DNA of 64,000 nt from Liolophura sinensis (Eukaryota > Mollusca > Polyplacophora > Chitonida > Chitonidae). The stretch lies in assembly GCF_032854445.1 (NCBI RefSeq), contig NC_088300.1, positions 73,707,005-73,771,004 of the forward strand, read 5' to 3'. The notes under the pieces were generated by a model, which did no database searches, was not told where the DNA came from, and saw only the letters and a program-made list of their open reading frames with translations. Below, one piece after another: positions 12,217-26,362 of this stretch (the stretch's first letter is position 1; every line of letters starts with the position of its first letter). Position numbers and translations under genes: made by a program.

Positions 12217-12276
12217 TAATGGACGGGTGGGACTGATAATGGACGCGCGGGAGTGGCAATGGATGGGTGGGCTTGA
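12217..12276 (+). repeat. Three 20-bp tandem units
   Basis: Three adjacent units of 20 bp, each close to TAATGGACGGGTGGGACTGA, with a few substitutions between them. Confidence 0.75.
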
Positions 12277-14349
12277 TACTTATGAATGTGCATCACTGTA
12301 GACTTCATTTAACAGTACAGCAAACATTGACAATAAAGGCCTAAAGTGTAAATACTTAATTTGTTGTTATTTTTTGGAAATGATGAGCCGGAGAAACACG
12401 GTTGAGATGTTTAACGAGTACGTTTTATAGTAAGGTTGTCGACATTGAACCTTAATTTAGGACCCTCTACGTTTGACTGTTGGTCTATTTCTATCAACAT
12501 AAGATGGAGTCATCTACTGGCGGACGATTTATGCCCTGGCTAAATGACACGCGTAGAGAGTAGCGCTCGAAAGCGCGCTGGTTACTTGTGATCATTTGCC
12601 AACTGTCACACAACCGTCTCTTCTCTGCTTTTACTCTCTATGTATGTTATCTTGTAACAGTACCTTCTATATGTGACATTACTATGTATTTCACGTTTGG
12701 TATGGTAAATACTTCATGTCCCAAGTCTTGTGTACTGTCAATCACCTGTCCCCTCAGTGCAAGCCAGTTTGTTGAAAGTTCAGGGGGTGTGATGTAAGAA
12801 GCATATAATTCAGAGAAAAAAAAACCCTCCTCAGCCGTGAAGAATGACTCTGGCGGAACACGTCTGTACTACGTTGAACAATCCTCCTAGGTATTCAGTA
12901 TAAGTGTTAATCTGTGACCATCAAACGAATAACCCAAGTGGTTGTTCGACTCGTGACTGTTGTCAAACAGTTGAGGTTTCCATTCATGGCGAAGTCTACA
13001 ACAGAAGGCGACTTTCCCACTTATCGGTGGAGATGTCCACTGAGAAAGGGACCGCTTTCTGCGGTAACGGTAGTTCATGGCGTCTTAAGGACTACTTTGC
13101 GGTGACGGGTTTCCTATCTATACCATAGTCAGGTAGGCCTACAGCAGCAAGGGGAGTGTTAGACAAAATCACTCACTGCCCAATGTGTGTGGAGCAACCC
13201 ACTGTATCCGAATTTTGGAAGTTTTGTCAAACTAACTATATCACATATTCAGTAATATGCCGTACGTATGAACCATGTTTTTTAAATAGTAGTTTTGGTT
13301 ACACAACCGAGAAGCACACTGTAGACTGAACTATTTCAAGAAATAAACGTGCGTGTGTACGTATATGTTGAAAGGCAGCACTATATTACCTGTGCTGAGA
13401 CCATTAAACCTTTGTTCAAGACGCTCTTCTATGGGCAGTCCGAGATGCGTGGCTTTTAGGTCGATCAAAAATTATAACATCTCTGCGTCAAAGTAATAAA
13501 ATTTTACATTCTAATAATGAATCATAGGTGTGGCGTTATCATTCTTATAACTGATCTGTCTCTTATATCATGTACTGACTGAGTGACTGATTGACTAGAC
13601 TTCGTGTTGATTGAACAAATTTCGTATTAATTCGTACTCTATTGGCCACAGAATCACGGATTAAAGCCAGATTTCACTTGGTAAAAGTTGCGTGTGTAAA
13701 TGAAATCCATGACATCTTCGTGAACCGTTAATACGAATCCGGGCTTATTGGGGAAAGCAGGCAAACCTATCGTATGTACGTACAGGTATTTGTGTGAAAT
13801 AGTCTCCTACATGTGTGTGGAGTATTCTTGGTTGCTATGGTGGTCATGTGACCATGTAAATGTCGGCGCTCGAAAGCTGTGTTCTCGCCTTTATTACTAG
13901 ACAACAACTTCGCACGAAGTCACCCTCGATTTAGACGCACAGTGTCGCTGACTTGAATAATTATGTAACAATATCTTTCTGTCGACGGACTTATAATGGA
14001 AATTTGGACGTAGCAGATGGGAAATCAAGCTTGCTTGAAGTTATGTAATACTGCACACAACATTCCGTCGTCTCGTCACGTCGGCGTTACTTTCCTCATG
14101 TCAAAGAGTGCAAACGTTTTTTACCTCAGCCATCAAAGAGCACACATGTATAATCAGTCTACAGGGGTTTTCCAGCAGTAGACTACGCCTACGTGTTTAT
14201 AATTGCAACTGAACGTCACCCAGCATCAGGGGCTGGTTTCACGAAGCTCATTTAGCTATGTTTGCCCTTAACTACCATAACGGCATATGTTGTAGAGATA
14301 TACAGTGCACTTAGCCAAGGGCTACTTAGCACTTAAGTACGCTTACTAA
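12277..14349. other. No recognised gene
   Basis: No exon or element recognised. The end (about 14225-14348) begins GGGCTGGTTTCACGAAGC, a phrase I associate loosely with dispersed repeats in mollusc genomes, but a second copy was not seen in the window. Confidence 0.45.

Positions 14350-14410
<61 letters not shown>
14350..14410 (+). repeat. (TA)n microsatellite
   Basis: An uninterrupted TA dinucleotide run of about 30 units. Confidence 0.98.
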
Positions 14411-14412
<2 letters not shown>

Positions 14413-17400
14413 CACCTCTAATTGGAACACATGTGAGAAAGTGTCCTTACTTGTCATTCAACAGCCAATTGTTGCACACACGAAAACATTCTAGTTACTG
14501 GGATTAAATGTGGTTATCGCATTTTCACATATATAATACAACTTCATTTATCTGTTTTATTGAAATATTGTAATTGCACCTGTCATTGAATCCCTTTGGG
14601 TCTCTAGGTGTATCAAGTCTTTCAAAGAATCAGCATTCATCGCAACCTGAGAGTATTACACACCGTTTTTAGTTGTTTACGGTATGCTCCACTTTGTATT
14701 TTATTCCTTGATCCTTTTGGTATCATTCTGTTCGTATATCTCTTTATCTTTTTTCTTGCATCTCTTCGTGCAACCATTTTATTGAACTACTCAATAGCTC
14801 TTCATATCATGCTACACATTTTTTTCAAACAACTCTTGGCGTCTATTCTACCAATCACATTAACTCTGTGGAACGCACCCCTTCATTATAGGATGCATCC
14901 TACGCAAGCTTTAGTACTATGGTCTGGTATCTTGAGGTTAAAAATGCAAGATCAGCAACATGTTGCGACATTATACAAATACATGAATTCTTCTGGATGG
15001 TATTACGTAAGCAGGTTGTCAGGTATAGCCACTAAGAGGGCGTGCTGGGATATGTGGGATCAAACGTTGTGAATGAACATGCCTAATTACGACTGTATGG
15101 AAACGGCATGGTACAACCTGCATGGATTCTGATGCCGTTCACGGAGTTCCACCAACTCCTCACTATCCTGTATTAGGGCGACTCGAGATAACTTTCAGAC
15201 TCTGTCCGCGGACCGACTGAGAAGGAAAAGGGTTCAGTTCTTTGAAACAAGACAGACATGCCTGGCAAACAGCAAATAAAGTTCGAGTCTACGTCAAAAA
15301 CAATCGCTGAAGACGTCCGGTGATTTCTTTGCATGCATGATGATGTTACGAACGCGGAAAAGTCCCAGTGACATCCTGAACGGGCTCTGATAACAGAGAA
15401 ATGAAGAAGATTAATGGTGTGTGGCCGAGGCAAATTTGGCCGTGTGGCGTTTGAAGTTTAATCAGTGAAGTGCCTTTACCGAGTTAAAACCGCCTCGATT
15501 TTCTTTTATCACCTGCCCCAAACCTGGTCAGGGCGGGCTAGCCCCACTCACCCGGCCCGGGAACTAGTGTGGATTTTACCCCCAACCGTGCGGTACTAAT
15601 CACCCATAGAACTGTGTACAAGCTTCAAGGTGATAGCTAATGAAGTCGTGTGATCGATGTGAAATCGAAATCTCCGGGGACCTCCATGAAACGCGGGAGA
15701 ATTCATACTGGCAGTGGCACAAACTGAGATAGAGCCGGTTGTACTGACTTCGTTCGTTTGTACTGGATGAGAGAATTAGCAACAGAAAATAAATCTTCTG
15801 CGTTATGTTAGACAAGACTATGTTAACTAAATAACTCAGCCATCACAAAAAACGAGACGTCCTTCATTACGAAACAAACTAGCTACGCCGGAAGACATTA
15901 AAGACCACGAGAAGTGGTTCATATTGGAAGAAAGGGAAACGAAAAAGGTATTTCGATCTGTAGACTCCATTACGTAGACGTAAACAGATGTTCATTCTTA
16001 GTATAATTTGTGTGCATATCAGTAGAAAAAGGTCTGACTCTGTACGGAAATGGAGTTCATAAAAATAACTCTCTGCAAGTCACAAACATTCCTAGCTTAA
16101 TGTGGTTTGCGCAGAAAACGAGAATAAACGAGACAGTGGACCTTTGTATGCAATCGGGTCTATACAAATTCCAATCAATTCCACGCCTATGCAATTAGGA
16201 CTATACAGCAATCTGACGGAGGAATCTTCCCGGCTGGCCTCTTGCCAATACTGACTAGGGCAGGGGGCTTGGCAGAGGCTCCGACCTGGTCAAACCGCTT
16301 GTCTGGGAGGAGTGATGGACTGGTATGTAATGGCTTAATCACTGGATGACTTTGTCTTCTACCAGGAAAACTGTCACGGACACTGTAAAACATCTTTCCG
16401 CAGTAACTTCACTGCAATGAGGTGAAACAATACTAGGTGATCGTTATAGACAGAAACCCAATTGACTTTTGTATAACTGCTTCTTAGCTCTCTCGTCTTT
16501 GTCCCTAATTATTCCATCGATCTTCTTTACTTACGTAACACAGGCAGTTTTATACAATAGATAGCGTCAGATTAGTGGGAATATATGTATTTTCTGCAAA
16601 TCCTTAACCTCTGATTGGGAAAAGTTTTGTGAATTTATGTCTGCGCTGACCAATCGGTAAAGTTGAATCACTCCGTGCATGACTCACCGAAGTTTGTTTC
16701 TCGTTATTCCGGTCTGCCGGCAAGGCGGTTTATGTTACATGTAGATTCCTACAGTTTGAGGATGCGTGATCAAGGTTTCATGAGACCAGAACTGAAATAC
16801 ATAGTCATATCTACAAATACACCGAGCTCATTATAAACAGAACAGATGCTTAACGTTTCTAACCATTTAATGTATGAGTTGTTAACGACGTACTTTAGTT
16901 GTTAGTGGGGTGTGTGTGAAGCATCGGTGAACATCTGTGGTACGAGAGGTTAAGTCGTTTACGTCTCACTCACACTACCCCAGTTCTTGTACAACCATGT
17001 AGCAGACACTTAAACATTGTTGTAATATGTATAATGCTGCAAGTCTCAAGCACGTTCAAAGTCGGCCAAAATAACTTGGAAGTGTTTGGCAAGATACTTT
17101 CATCGTTGTATAAGAGAGAAAAAAAAACGATCTAAGTAAACCGCTTTACATTCCAAGGACAAAAAGTTTCTCTGGTTGATGGCGCAACTTTGAATGTTCC
17201 ACAAGGAATACCGCCCGTTGTGAAATTATTAATTAACTTGTTCAAAAATTACTTGCGGGCGCTCGTGAAATAAAATGACAATCCACCGATACTATTTTTA
17301 CTATAATATTTTCGCCAGTTCTGCATAAAATCCAAGAATGTTGTTTTCAACTCGAAAATACCTTACTGTGTTCAGTTCTTAATTTCTCAGTTGTGACCAC

Positions 17401-17542
17401 ATCGGGTGGTTTTAAAAAGTTAAAGCAGCTTCTTTTTCGGTGGAGGACTTTAGTGGACCGACATAACCTGCACTGTCCTAAAGCCACTTTTCCATCGATC
17501 AGATGTGAAAACTACCATGTAGATATAGCCAGAGCTGTTTGT
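14411..17542. other. No recognised gene
   Basis: Contains the longest non-repeat open frame of the window (14608-15072, + strand, 154 codons). It starts with GTG, has a hydrophobic first half and no family I recognise, so I do not call it a gene. Around 15,520-15,590 the sequence is notably more GC-rich (CACCCGGCCCGGG) without an attached feature. Confidence 0.5.
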
Positions 17543-17557
17543 TAAACAGTCGAACAT
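17543..17557 (+). repeat. Target-site duplication, left copy
   Basis: TAAACAGTCGAACAT at 17543-17557 is repeated exactly at 17722-17736, flanking the truncated SINE. Confidence 0.9.
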
Positions 17558-17721
17558 CCTCTCCGGCCGTAAGTGGGAAGGTTTGTCAGCAACCTGCGGA
17601 TGGTCGTGGGTTTCCCCCGGGCTGTGTCCGGTTTCCACCCACCATAATGCTGGCCGCCGTCGTATAAGTGAAATATTCTGAGTACGGCGTAAAATACCAA
17701 TCAAATAAATAAATAAATAAA
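17558..17721 (+). mobile_element. tRNA-type SINE, 5'-truncated copy
   Basis: The copy begins inside the element at CCTCTCCGGCCGTAAGTGGG and so lacks the tRNA-like head. It continues through the core (CTGCGGATGGTCGTGGGTTT, then CACCCACCATAATGCTGGCC, then GAGTACGGCGTAAAATACC) to an (AAAT)n tail. A perfect 15-bp target-site duplication flanks it, typical of insertion by target-primed reverse transcription with incomplete 5' synthesis. It needs a partner LINE reverse transcriptase, and none is seen in the window. Confidence 0.93.
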
Positions 17722-17736
17722 TAAACAGTCGAACAT

Positions 17737-18339
17737 TAAGAGAAACAGGTTCACATCAAATATGCGCACTCCCATATGCAATAACTGTTATTGTTTCTGA
17801 CATATGCATGTGTTGTTTTGTCATTTTGGTACTGTCAGTTGTATAAATATGAATGTTCTGAAGTCATAAATTTTCCTCAGGATGGCGCATCAATTACACG
17901 ACTAGTTAGTATGAATATTTTAGCACCTGCACTCAAATTGACACGCACCGTCTTTCAACGATTCCAGTGAAGGCCAGCGCTGTTTGATTCGTGTCGCTCA
18001 TCAGTTGAAGACATTTAGAATTTTGGACGATAAGAAGAAAATGTGTTGATAGAGAAACTTTTCTGAACCAGATTTCACGCTCATCTGCTAATTAACCTGC
18101 TAATGAAGATACACGCTTGCACTGACTAAAGCGATTTTTGATATTTTGAGAGGTCTTCAACAGTCGAGCTCTAAACATATATTCTCTTCTCTGCTCTGGT
18201 TTTCCTCTGAATGCTGTACGTCTTTAAATATATTAATTATTTTTATTGGCCTAATTGTTGTAGGCCCTATAAGCAACGCGTTGAATAAAATCGCTACGTT
18301 GGAACAGCCATACTGAACAGTGGAAATCACACACCACAA
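17737..18339. other. No recognised gene
   Basis: AT-rich sequence between a SINE and a dispersed repeat copy; nothing recognised. Confidence 0.5.
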
Positions 18340-18615
18340 ATCAGATATATATTTTGATTAACACAAAAAAGTATCATTTTGCACGATATGGATACTTATG
18401 AAATTTACGAGACAAGAACAGTCCATACGTCCTTGCATATCATTTAAAACTGTTGACTTATTTTCTTTACATACCTACATCCTAATTTCTTATTTTATAT
18501 ACTGTCTTCGTTCTTGGTACTTTGTGTTGAACGTTGTTTTTGGAAATTGGTCTTGCGACTATATTACTGACCACAAATGTCCATTATATATGTATAGTTG
18601 ACGATTAACATATGA
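18340..18615 (+). repeat. Unclassified dispersed repeat, copy 2
   Basis: Contains the family blocks ATATATTTTGATTAACACAA and TTTGTGTTGAACGTTGTTTT, then GGAAATTGGTCTTGCGACTA and AATGTCCATTATAT, in the same order as the other copies. Confidence 0.6.
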
Positions 18616-21600
18616 TTGTCTTTTTGTCTATACCCTAAACTTATATCCTGGGCGTTCATTAATGATATGTGTTAAAATGTCAACGGTTCAAATCCAGCTC
18701 TCGTTGTTTTGTCTACGGATTAAAGTCAGGCGATTTGTTATGTGCCTTTCGAGGTGTAGTGGTTTCTACGGTGCTCTATGCATGATCACCCTGGTCGCTC
18801 TCGGATCTGTCAAACACTGTTGAATACTTGAGTAAAGGCTTTAAAACCATGCCCAGATTCCAGTGCATGATATAATATCCTAGCAGTGGAAGGTATTGTG
18901 TAACACGTTTTTATCTGTTATTTACGGCTATAAGATTGGTAGTTCGGGACAAACTCTGAAACACATAAATCTAGCACAGTTCATTTAGAAGTCAGGTTTG
19001 ACAAGAAAACCTCGTTCACAGACAGTAATGAGTTGGTTGTCAATCAGCGCCTGGACTTACTGGCCCCCAACTTCTTCCCACCGCACAGATTAAATCCTTT
19101 ATTGCCTTATCGCTCTTATTTCAAAGGCGATAGAAGTTCACAGTTTCTTGTAAAGGTGACAAAAGTAAGCCAATGTGGTATGGAATAATGATTATGTTCC
19201 CTGCAATATTATGGAGTAAAACTGTGACTTAAACAAGCACTATAACATGCTATCTAGATTACCATGTGTTTAAACAGTTGAACTGTTCTCAAAAATATAT
19301 AACGTCCATATTCAGAAACAACAATTCACGTGAAATGTATGTGGGTCTAATGTCGTGTTTGCAAAAGAGAACAATTTATATATGCATGAAAAACAATTCG
19401 TTTTTTGTTTGTGAATCGTGAAATATCATTAGCATTCTGATTGGCTGAGAACAATCGGAACACTTTTTGCTTCACTTCCCCTTTGTGATAATAACACAGT
19501 TTCAAATGATCGCTAACTTCTTTTCAGCGAACACACGCAATTAACTGAACGACATTGTTTTCCCATTTAAATGAAAGTGGAATAAATGTTGTTGTTGACA
19601 GACGCCTGTTTCAGACTGTCAGTGTCAAAGCTTGAGTCGCATAATGTGTTTGTGCAATTAACTAATTGTCTTGGCTTGCTATAGCAGCGTTTTGGCTTCG
19701 TCATCCGTCGTAAGCAATATATCCCCATATCAGCAGTGTTAACTTCAGCCCAATACGGTCGCGTGCTAAGAAGAATCTTAAACACGATATACGGTAGAAG
19801 AATGCGGAGTGACACAATCTCCACACAGCGGCTTTAATCCAATGTCTAGCTTTGTCTCTGCTTGAAAATTACTGCGTGAGCAATCGACAGAAGGTTGAAT
19901 ACCTTCACACGTAAGGAAATCAGTTTCCTATATAACATGAATAGGTCCACACATGCATAATATTTTACAATGTAAATTTTTCCAGGGTGTCAGTGGAAGA
20001 AGACTAGAAATACTACCTAGAACCACAATGACCTCTATAAAAACTCAAGGAACGAATCTGTGGCATGTTTATACACGAGGTAACAGGAAAGTAGCCCGTT
20101 TGGAATTGACAGGGATTGTTGCGCATTACATAAGGCCGGCTGTGGGAGATTTAAACGGAATGAAGACAATTTAACAGGGGCTGACCTTAGCTACATACTA
20201 TACGATAATGATACGTGTGTTATGTTAACTGCATAATGACAATTACAAGCTATCCCTTTAAGGCTCGTGCGTTGGGGCAAATACCCGACTTTGAACTGAC
20301 AAAGTCCAATTGCGGACAGACGTTCGGTATTAGAGCTGGGTATTATATGTAGCGATGCTTCACTCTGGACCGTCAAGCCTGGCCGACTCAGTTAAACGCT
20401 GTATATGTCTTCTTGGAGCTTACAGACTTATGCTCCATCTAACAAGGGCAATCATCGTAAATTAAAGTTTGGCCAAAGATTTACCGTTTTCTTTGTCTGG
20501 GATCTTTACTTTATCTTTATCAGACAAAAAGTTTTCCTGTTTTTCGAACATTTCATTATCTAAGCCTTAAGCTACTTGTGCTGTGATACAAAGTAGCTCT
20601 ACATATAGTAGCGCTTGTGAGAGTTTACAACTTATGTCTGTAAAGTTTCCAAAAAGACTCACAATCTCTGCATAAAGCCGACTATCTGTTAAGCTGACTA
20701 TAAATCAGATTTTGATACGCCGGGATTTAAAGTACTTTTTAAAATTATGAAAGTTTTAGTTTTCCCTATAAAATAGTAGAATGAATCCAAATGACCAGTT
20801 CAAGGTCAGCTTATCTGTATAGTATTTGGCAACTATGTTCAAATGGTTCAAGTGCGAAAAAACGAGATCGTAAGAATACAGTGTCAAATGTGTGCCCTCT
20901 GTTTCGGGTATATTTAATGAGAAGGTATTATAAGAGGACATTAAGTGTACATTTGATCCATAGATTGATCAATGTATAATGTACATGATTTATGGATTTC
21001 AGATTTATTATTTTGGCTAGTTTCTTAATTAAGTTGTTTATTTGCGTGCACACTTGTTACCCCATGGCCTGTCAGCTTCACCCTTTCATCACACACGTCT
21101 ATTATTAAAATTTTCGACGTTCTGTGCAGAAGATATATTGAAACTGGTTATATGGGACGCATCGTTACATCTTCAGTGCTAGGCTGTAAGAGTACAAAAT
21201 AGCTGGTTCTTAAGCGGGGAGACGTGAAGAAATAACTGAGTGTTTTTATGACAAACGACTTGACTTTGTAGTCTGGGCTTGTAGAAGCTGTTAGTCTGGA
21301 GAGATGCCATAGTGTAGGTAAAAGAGTAAATCTCTCGCCTTGCCTCCGCCCATATACCATGCATTCGTCATTGCGCACTTGTACAGCCACTAGTGTCGGG
21401 CCCTCCGCCCGAGCACCGCTGTTAAACCTCTACCTGGAATTTACTCGGATTACGTTCAGGTTATGAGACGGCAGATTGTATGACAGACGGAAGAATACCC
21501 TGGGTGTGAGGAATGCGGGATAGTATCTACTCGCTGTTCCGTTAAAATACCCACTAATGACCCGACGCATTTGTTCGCCAAGAACACACCGGATTCACAA

Positions 21601-24056
21601 AGATGGAGTTTAGTACTCATCCACAGCTCTACCACAATGGTTGTCGGGGGTAAAAAGCCGAGAACACGCTCGGAAGGGGCGCGTTAAATGTTAAAACACA
21701 ACTCCGATGTGTTATTAGTGTCAGTGTCGCCGACGTTCATCATTCCCTGGGCCTGTATACTAGGGCATTAGTTTTCTACTTCCCTGTCATTAAAACCTAT
21801 AAAGTTCATAGTAAAGTGTAGTCGTGAATCCGAGCCGCCATGTTGGCGTATCGGTCGGCTGTAGATGTTCAGTCTGTGTTGTAATGTAGATGTATCGGAT
21901 GATTGAAATAATATTACTACATGTCTTCCGTAACCCTTTTGGACAACTTTTGTCACGCAGTGAAGACGTCGGTCCAAGAGAAGATAATGGATGTCCTGGA
22001 ATAGATAACAAAACGCCACGTAATTCTATCACAGCCAGTGAGTGTCTACATGCTCTTAGTGTCGCCTTTATTCTTTCTGCGCTTCACTTCTGTCCGCCTA
22101 AGCGAACGCTTGTATGCCAACAATTGTCGATGAGCAAACTGAAGGATTTGTACTTGCAGTACCATTGCATAACGCCGGTCCAGAAGAACATGAGACGTTA
22201 TGGACTGACCATTTCTTGGGGACAAAGCTGATGTTTTACTCAGCCTGACCACAAACGTCTTAACTGGTCAGTCATCTCTATTATGTGCTTGACGATCTCA
22301 GCAAACTGAAACTATTCAGTCTGTATAACCCTCCACAAATAGTTACAGTAGTTTCCAATAGGTCATTACATTGGGAGGAGGATGAACACAATAGCACAAG
22401 GCGAAAAAGTGAGTGCGCCGGAGTACTTGCACACATGCTGTTATGCCATTTGTGTGGAGCAGCACAATGCAGGCCACTGTCCAAAGGTGTACGGTGAATA
22501 GGACAATCATGGAGTGTATGTGGGACTGTTAAAGTCATTGACTCAACTTGACAGCCTGACATTTCCGTTTGCCTATGTCAAAAACTCACCATGTTGGCCT
22601 GGTTGGGTACGGTTTCTTCAGAATTCAACAGGAATTGAAAATTTTAGATGACTTGGTTGGGTTTGCAGTAGAAAAGTTGCGCTAAGGTGGATAGTCACAC
22701 AAGATGGCGTTCTTTTCCTGGCGAAGAAAGCAGCTAACTTATGTACTGGTGTCATTCTAAGCGAAAGTGTTGTGATGTTATCCCTTTCGTTTCGTGTGAT
22801 TGTGGCCTGATACAATTTCTTTTGAAAATATTATCAAAGCTTAGCAAATCATTGTACACATCATGCTGTAAGCGTCTCTCGGTCGTTTCCGATTGTTTCT
22901 ACACATTCTGTAAAGAGAAAGTTTTGGAATGACTCCGAATTATTATTTGGGCAACGACTGAGGCGCGAAATCTGGGTTAGGCTTCCCAGTGGCGTTCAGG
23001 GAACAATGGATGGGAAAAAGTGTGGGTTTTTGGACTAAAGTAGGTCCTTTCCCGCGGTGAAAGCACGGCCCACAGGTGTGGCTGATGGATGGATATTGTC
23101 CTTACCCTATCATTAACGCTGTTACATCACTGCGCAGCTAAAGGGTACGCGCCAAGTTTAATCTAGCAAAGCGTCTCCTCGGGTAGCTTTTTGGACAGGT
23201 ATAGTGTGGTGATAAGCCGGAGCAGATAAACCGGGACCATCACTCAGGGACAGGTGTAAAAGCCGAATGAATTACAAGTACTAAGAGAGACTTTCGCACC
23301 GCTGTCATTCTGTTCACCTCTGATGCACCTTATCGGGACCATTTTGTCAGTAGCCAGATTTTTGAGGGCGTGAAAGAAATCTGCAATTTGGCTACATGCT
23401 GTGGTTGATCGAAGATACTTATCAGTGGTGCGAAAACCACACCGGCGCCCAGTCCCGCCCCCACCTCACTGCCCTAGTGTCCCAGATACCAGCATCGCCT
23501 CCTGGGCTATTAGTCGGACAACCGCCTTGTTGGTACCAGTGGGTTCTGGTCAAAGGTTATGGTCGTCAGCACTGACCAGACAGCTGACGTTTTGATTCGA
23601 TAGACTCCCCGTCTCGTATTCACACAGCAATAATTACAGTATGACAATACATGTGTTCCATGAAATGTCTTCATTAATACGATATTAAAATTCCACTGAA
23701 AACTGGTCGAGCAGATGACGAGCTGTGGCACTTCCAGTCCTCCCAAACGCAGATGTCTGTATTGGCCCCTTGCTGACTCCTGTAAAAGTCCGATTAAAAA
23801 CTACGATAGGTATAATTAATAGAACAAAGAGAGATCTGTTTCAATCAGTCACTGACCATCCCCTAGTATCAAGTCACTTTTTAATGATGGGTGTAAACCT
23901 TAGATTCTTATAAAGTCAATCATTTTTCATCCAGCGTATTGAAAAAATAGCAAGCAAACATAAAGGAATGTGGCCAGCTCCACACTACTGTACAACAGAC
24001 ACAAACCACATCAAAGAATAGTCTCCCGACGCGCCAGTATCACTTTTCAACTGGTC
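18616..24056. other. No recognised gene
   Basis: About 5.4 kb with only short overlapping chance frames on both strands (60 to 113 codons). I found no domain, SINE or tandem array in it. Confidence 0.5.
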
Positions 24057-24352
24057 AATTCGCCTTGGACTTTCATGCATCATAGTAATTATATTTATTA
24101 AGGACAACTTCATCATCATCTTAAATAGAAAACACAGTCTATTCAATGGATTTTGTTATCGGTGTGAAACGACTGCAGCCTGCCTTGTGACAAACATTGT
24201 AAGCATGTTGAGTATGGTAAATTCGCCTTGGACTCACACATCATAGTAGTTATACTTACTAAAGACGACTTCATCTTCTTAAACAGAAGGCATAGTCTAT
24301 TCAAAGACTTTGTTATCCGCGACGACTGCAACCTGCCCTATGACAAACATTC
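24057..24352 (+). repeat. Two-copy tandem repeat, 162-bp period
   Basis: AATTCGCCTTGGACT starts at 24057 and again at 24219. Both are followed by CATCATAGTA, a TTACTAAAGACGACTTCATC-like block, a CATAGTCTATTCAA-like block and CCTGCC..TGACAAACATT. The two copies have several substitutions and small indels, so the duplication is not recent. Open frames through it have no recognisable domain. Confidence 0.85.
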
Positions 24353-26083
24353 TAAACCTAGAATATTACCATATATTAAGTGTTTGAAGAAGGTCAATGA
24401 TTTGTTTGGCAGGTAGCCTTAAAACTAAAGTAAATATTAATCAATTGCATGAGGCTATATCTAGTAATACGTAAATATATATATATTTGTATAGAAGGGA
24501 CTTGTTTAGAAGAAATACACATGGTTGAAGCGATTTCCATCATATACTGAATTACACTCCAAAGACCAATAGCGGTTTTCCTTTCTTGAAACCTCTTCTC
24601 TAAATGGACATTTTAGACAAGTAGCGCCGCAAAGATTCGTTCTGTTTGCCACAGGACAAATATTCTATAGATGAATGAGCCGTGTATCTTAAAATCAAAT
24701 TGTCCGGACATAGGAATAGTGTGTCTATAAGTCTGAAGAAGGCAGGGATCGACTCGTCTCAAACGCTTGTCTTTTTGAAGCGGAGTAATTCACTGATGCG
24801 TACGATCTCAATCTATAGCTGTGCAACGAGGGTTAACAACTTTCTGTATAGAGATATACTACCGGAGGTGACAGCCAAAGAAAGGGATGACGCTGTGTCG
24901 GCGGGGTGCCTGAATGGCCCTCCGTCCCACCATCCCGACCCGCAGATAACATCGCCATTGTGAGGCCTTCAGCGACTGGCCAACAAAACCACTGGATTTA
25001 CACGACCATCTAGGTGATTAGACTAGCCAAGTCTGGCGCGACGGTATTTGGTGTGTATTATAACTAAATCCGCACTATTCTCTGTTCGGGGTCATACCCT
25101 GCAACTGTTAAGATCTAAAAATAAAAACAGAGATAGTAAAAATGTGGCTTTATAACGAATTTTAAGGGAGCTGTATCAAAAAGTATCACCGATGGTCCAG
25201 TCATACCCGTATGACCTTTGCAAATGTCTCCTTATATAAACGTTGACAGCTGTAAATTTTTAACATAACTGATTTAAACTGAGGTGCCAATCTAACTTTT
25301 AATAAAACCTATATTGTTATTCACAGGTGAGTATAATATGTGATTTTTGGATAAAGATAAAATTTTTTATTGTATATCTGCAAACGGTTTTTCGTTTCCT
25401 TAAGCTTTGTATTCTTGGCTCGGGATCAAGAACACATATTTTACATAAAATAATGTAACTTGTCAGGGTTACAATGGTGCGATATAGTACGTGAGTGATT
25501 TAAGGTGCGGGAATCAACCATGGCGAAACTAAGTGGGAACCATAAAGCTCTACTGTTGCCATTGTGGACGTCAAGGTGACAGATGCCAGACACATGGTTC
25601 ATCGACCTGTGTACAAGATCAAAGGCTGTCCCGCCTCACTACGGAAGTCTGAAGGTGTCAGGATGTTGTGTAATGAACCATACCCGCCTTTGTCAATATT
25701 GGTGTTGTCTGTTTTATAAGTATGTAGCCGGTATTCAAAATACAAACGTGTACGTTGACTTGTATTTATGCAATGACAAAAACCTTGCTTTGGAAAGGGA
25801 GTTTATTCATACATTTATTCATCACGGCGCAGTATCGCTATGATCATTTTTTAAACGTAAGCAGATACTCAATGCCAGTCATACCAGACAATGACAAAAC
25901 TGTGACATCATGACTTCCCATGCAGATAGCATGGTATATGCACTCATGTGGCCAGTTATGCACGCGCGGTCTGTGGCACCAGAGGGTAAAAGTAATGCAT
26001 TTACGTAGCAGTAACCAGCCATTTACCGCAGCCTAAAATAGCGTCAGAGAATTATGTTTATGAGGTTGAGAAGAATGTCTTGG
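24353..26083. other. No recognised gene
   Basis: AT-rich with short frames only (for example 25583-25843, 86 codons, no recognised domain). Confidence 0.5.
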
Positions 26084-26094
26084 ACTGGATTTGA

Positions 26095-26362
26095 TTTTAT
26101 TTATTTATTTGATTGGTGTTTTACGCCGTACTAAAGAATATTTCACTTATACGACGGCGGCCAGCATTATGGTGGGTGGAAACCGGGCAGAGCCAGGGGA
26201 AAACCCTCGACCATCCGCAGGTTGCTGGCAGACCTTCCCACGTACGGCCGGAGAGGAAGCCAGCATGAGCTGGACTTGAACTCACAGCGACCGCATTGGT
26301 GAGAGACTCCTGGGTCATCACGCTGCGCTAGCGCGCTAACAGACTGAGCCACGGTGGCCCCC
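26095..26362 (-). mobile_element. tRNA-type SINE, near full length
   Basis: Read on the minus strand, the element has a tRNA-like head (GCTCAGTCTGTTAGC, then a GAGTTCAAGTCC box B), a central part with CTCATGCTGGCTTCCTCTCC, the common 3' core and an (AAAT)n tail. The flanking repeat ACTGGATTTGA occurs at 26084-26094 and 26363-26373, an 11-bp target-site duplication. Open frames crossing it are by-products of the element. Confidence 0.93.

Noticed and set aside
14608-15072. 154-codon open frame on the + strand, the longest non-repeat frame
   Set aside because: GTG start, no recognised domain, low-complexity hydrophobic first half, beside a TA microsatellite, no convincing splice context. In 64 kb of AT-rich DNA such a frame can occur by chance.
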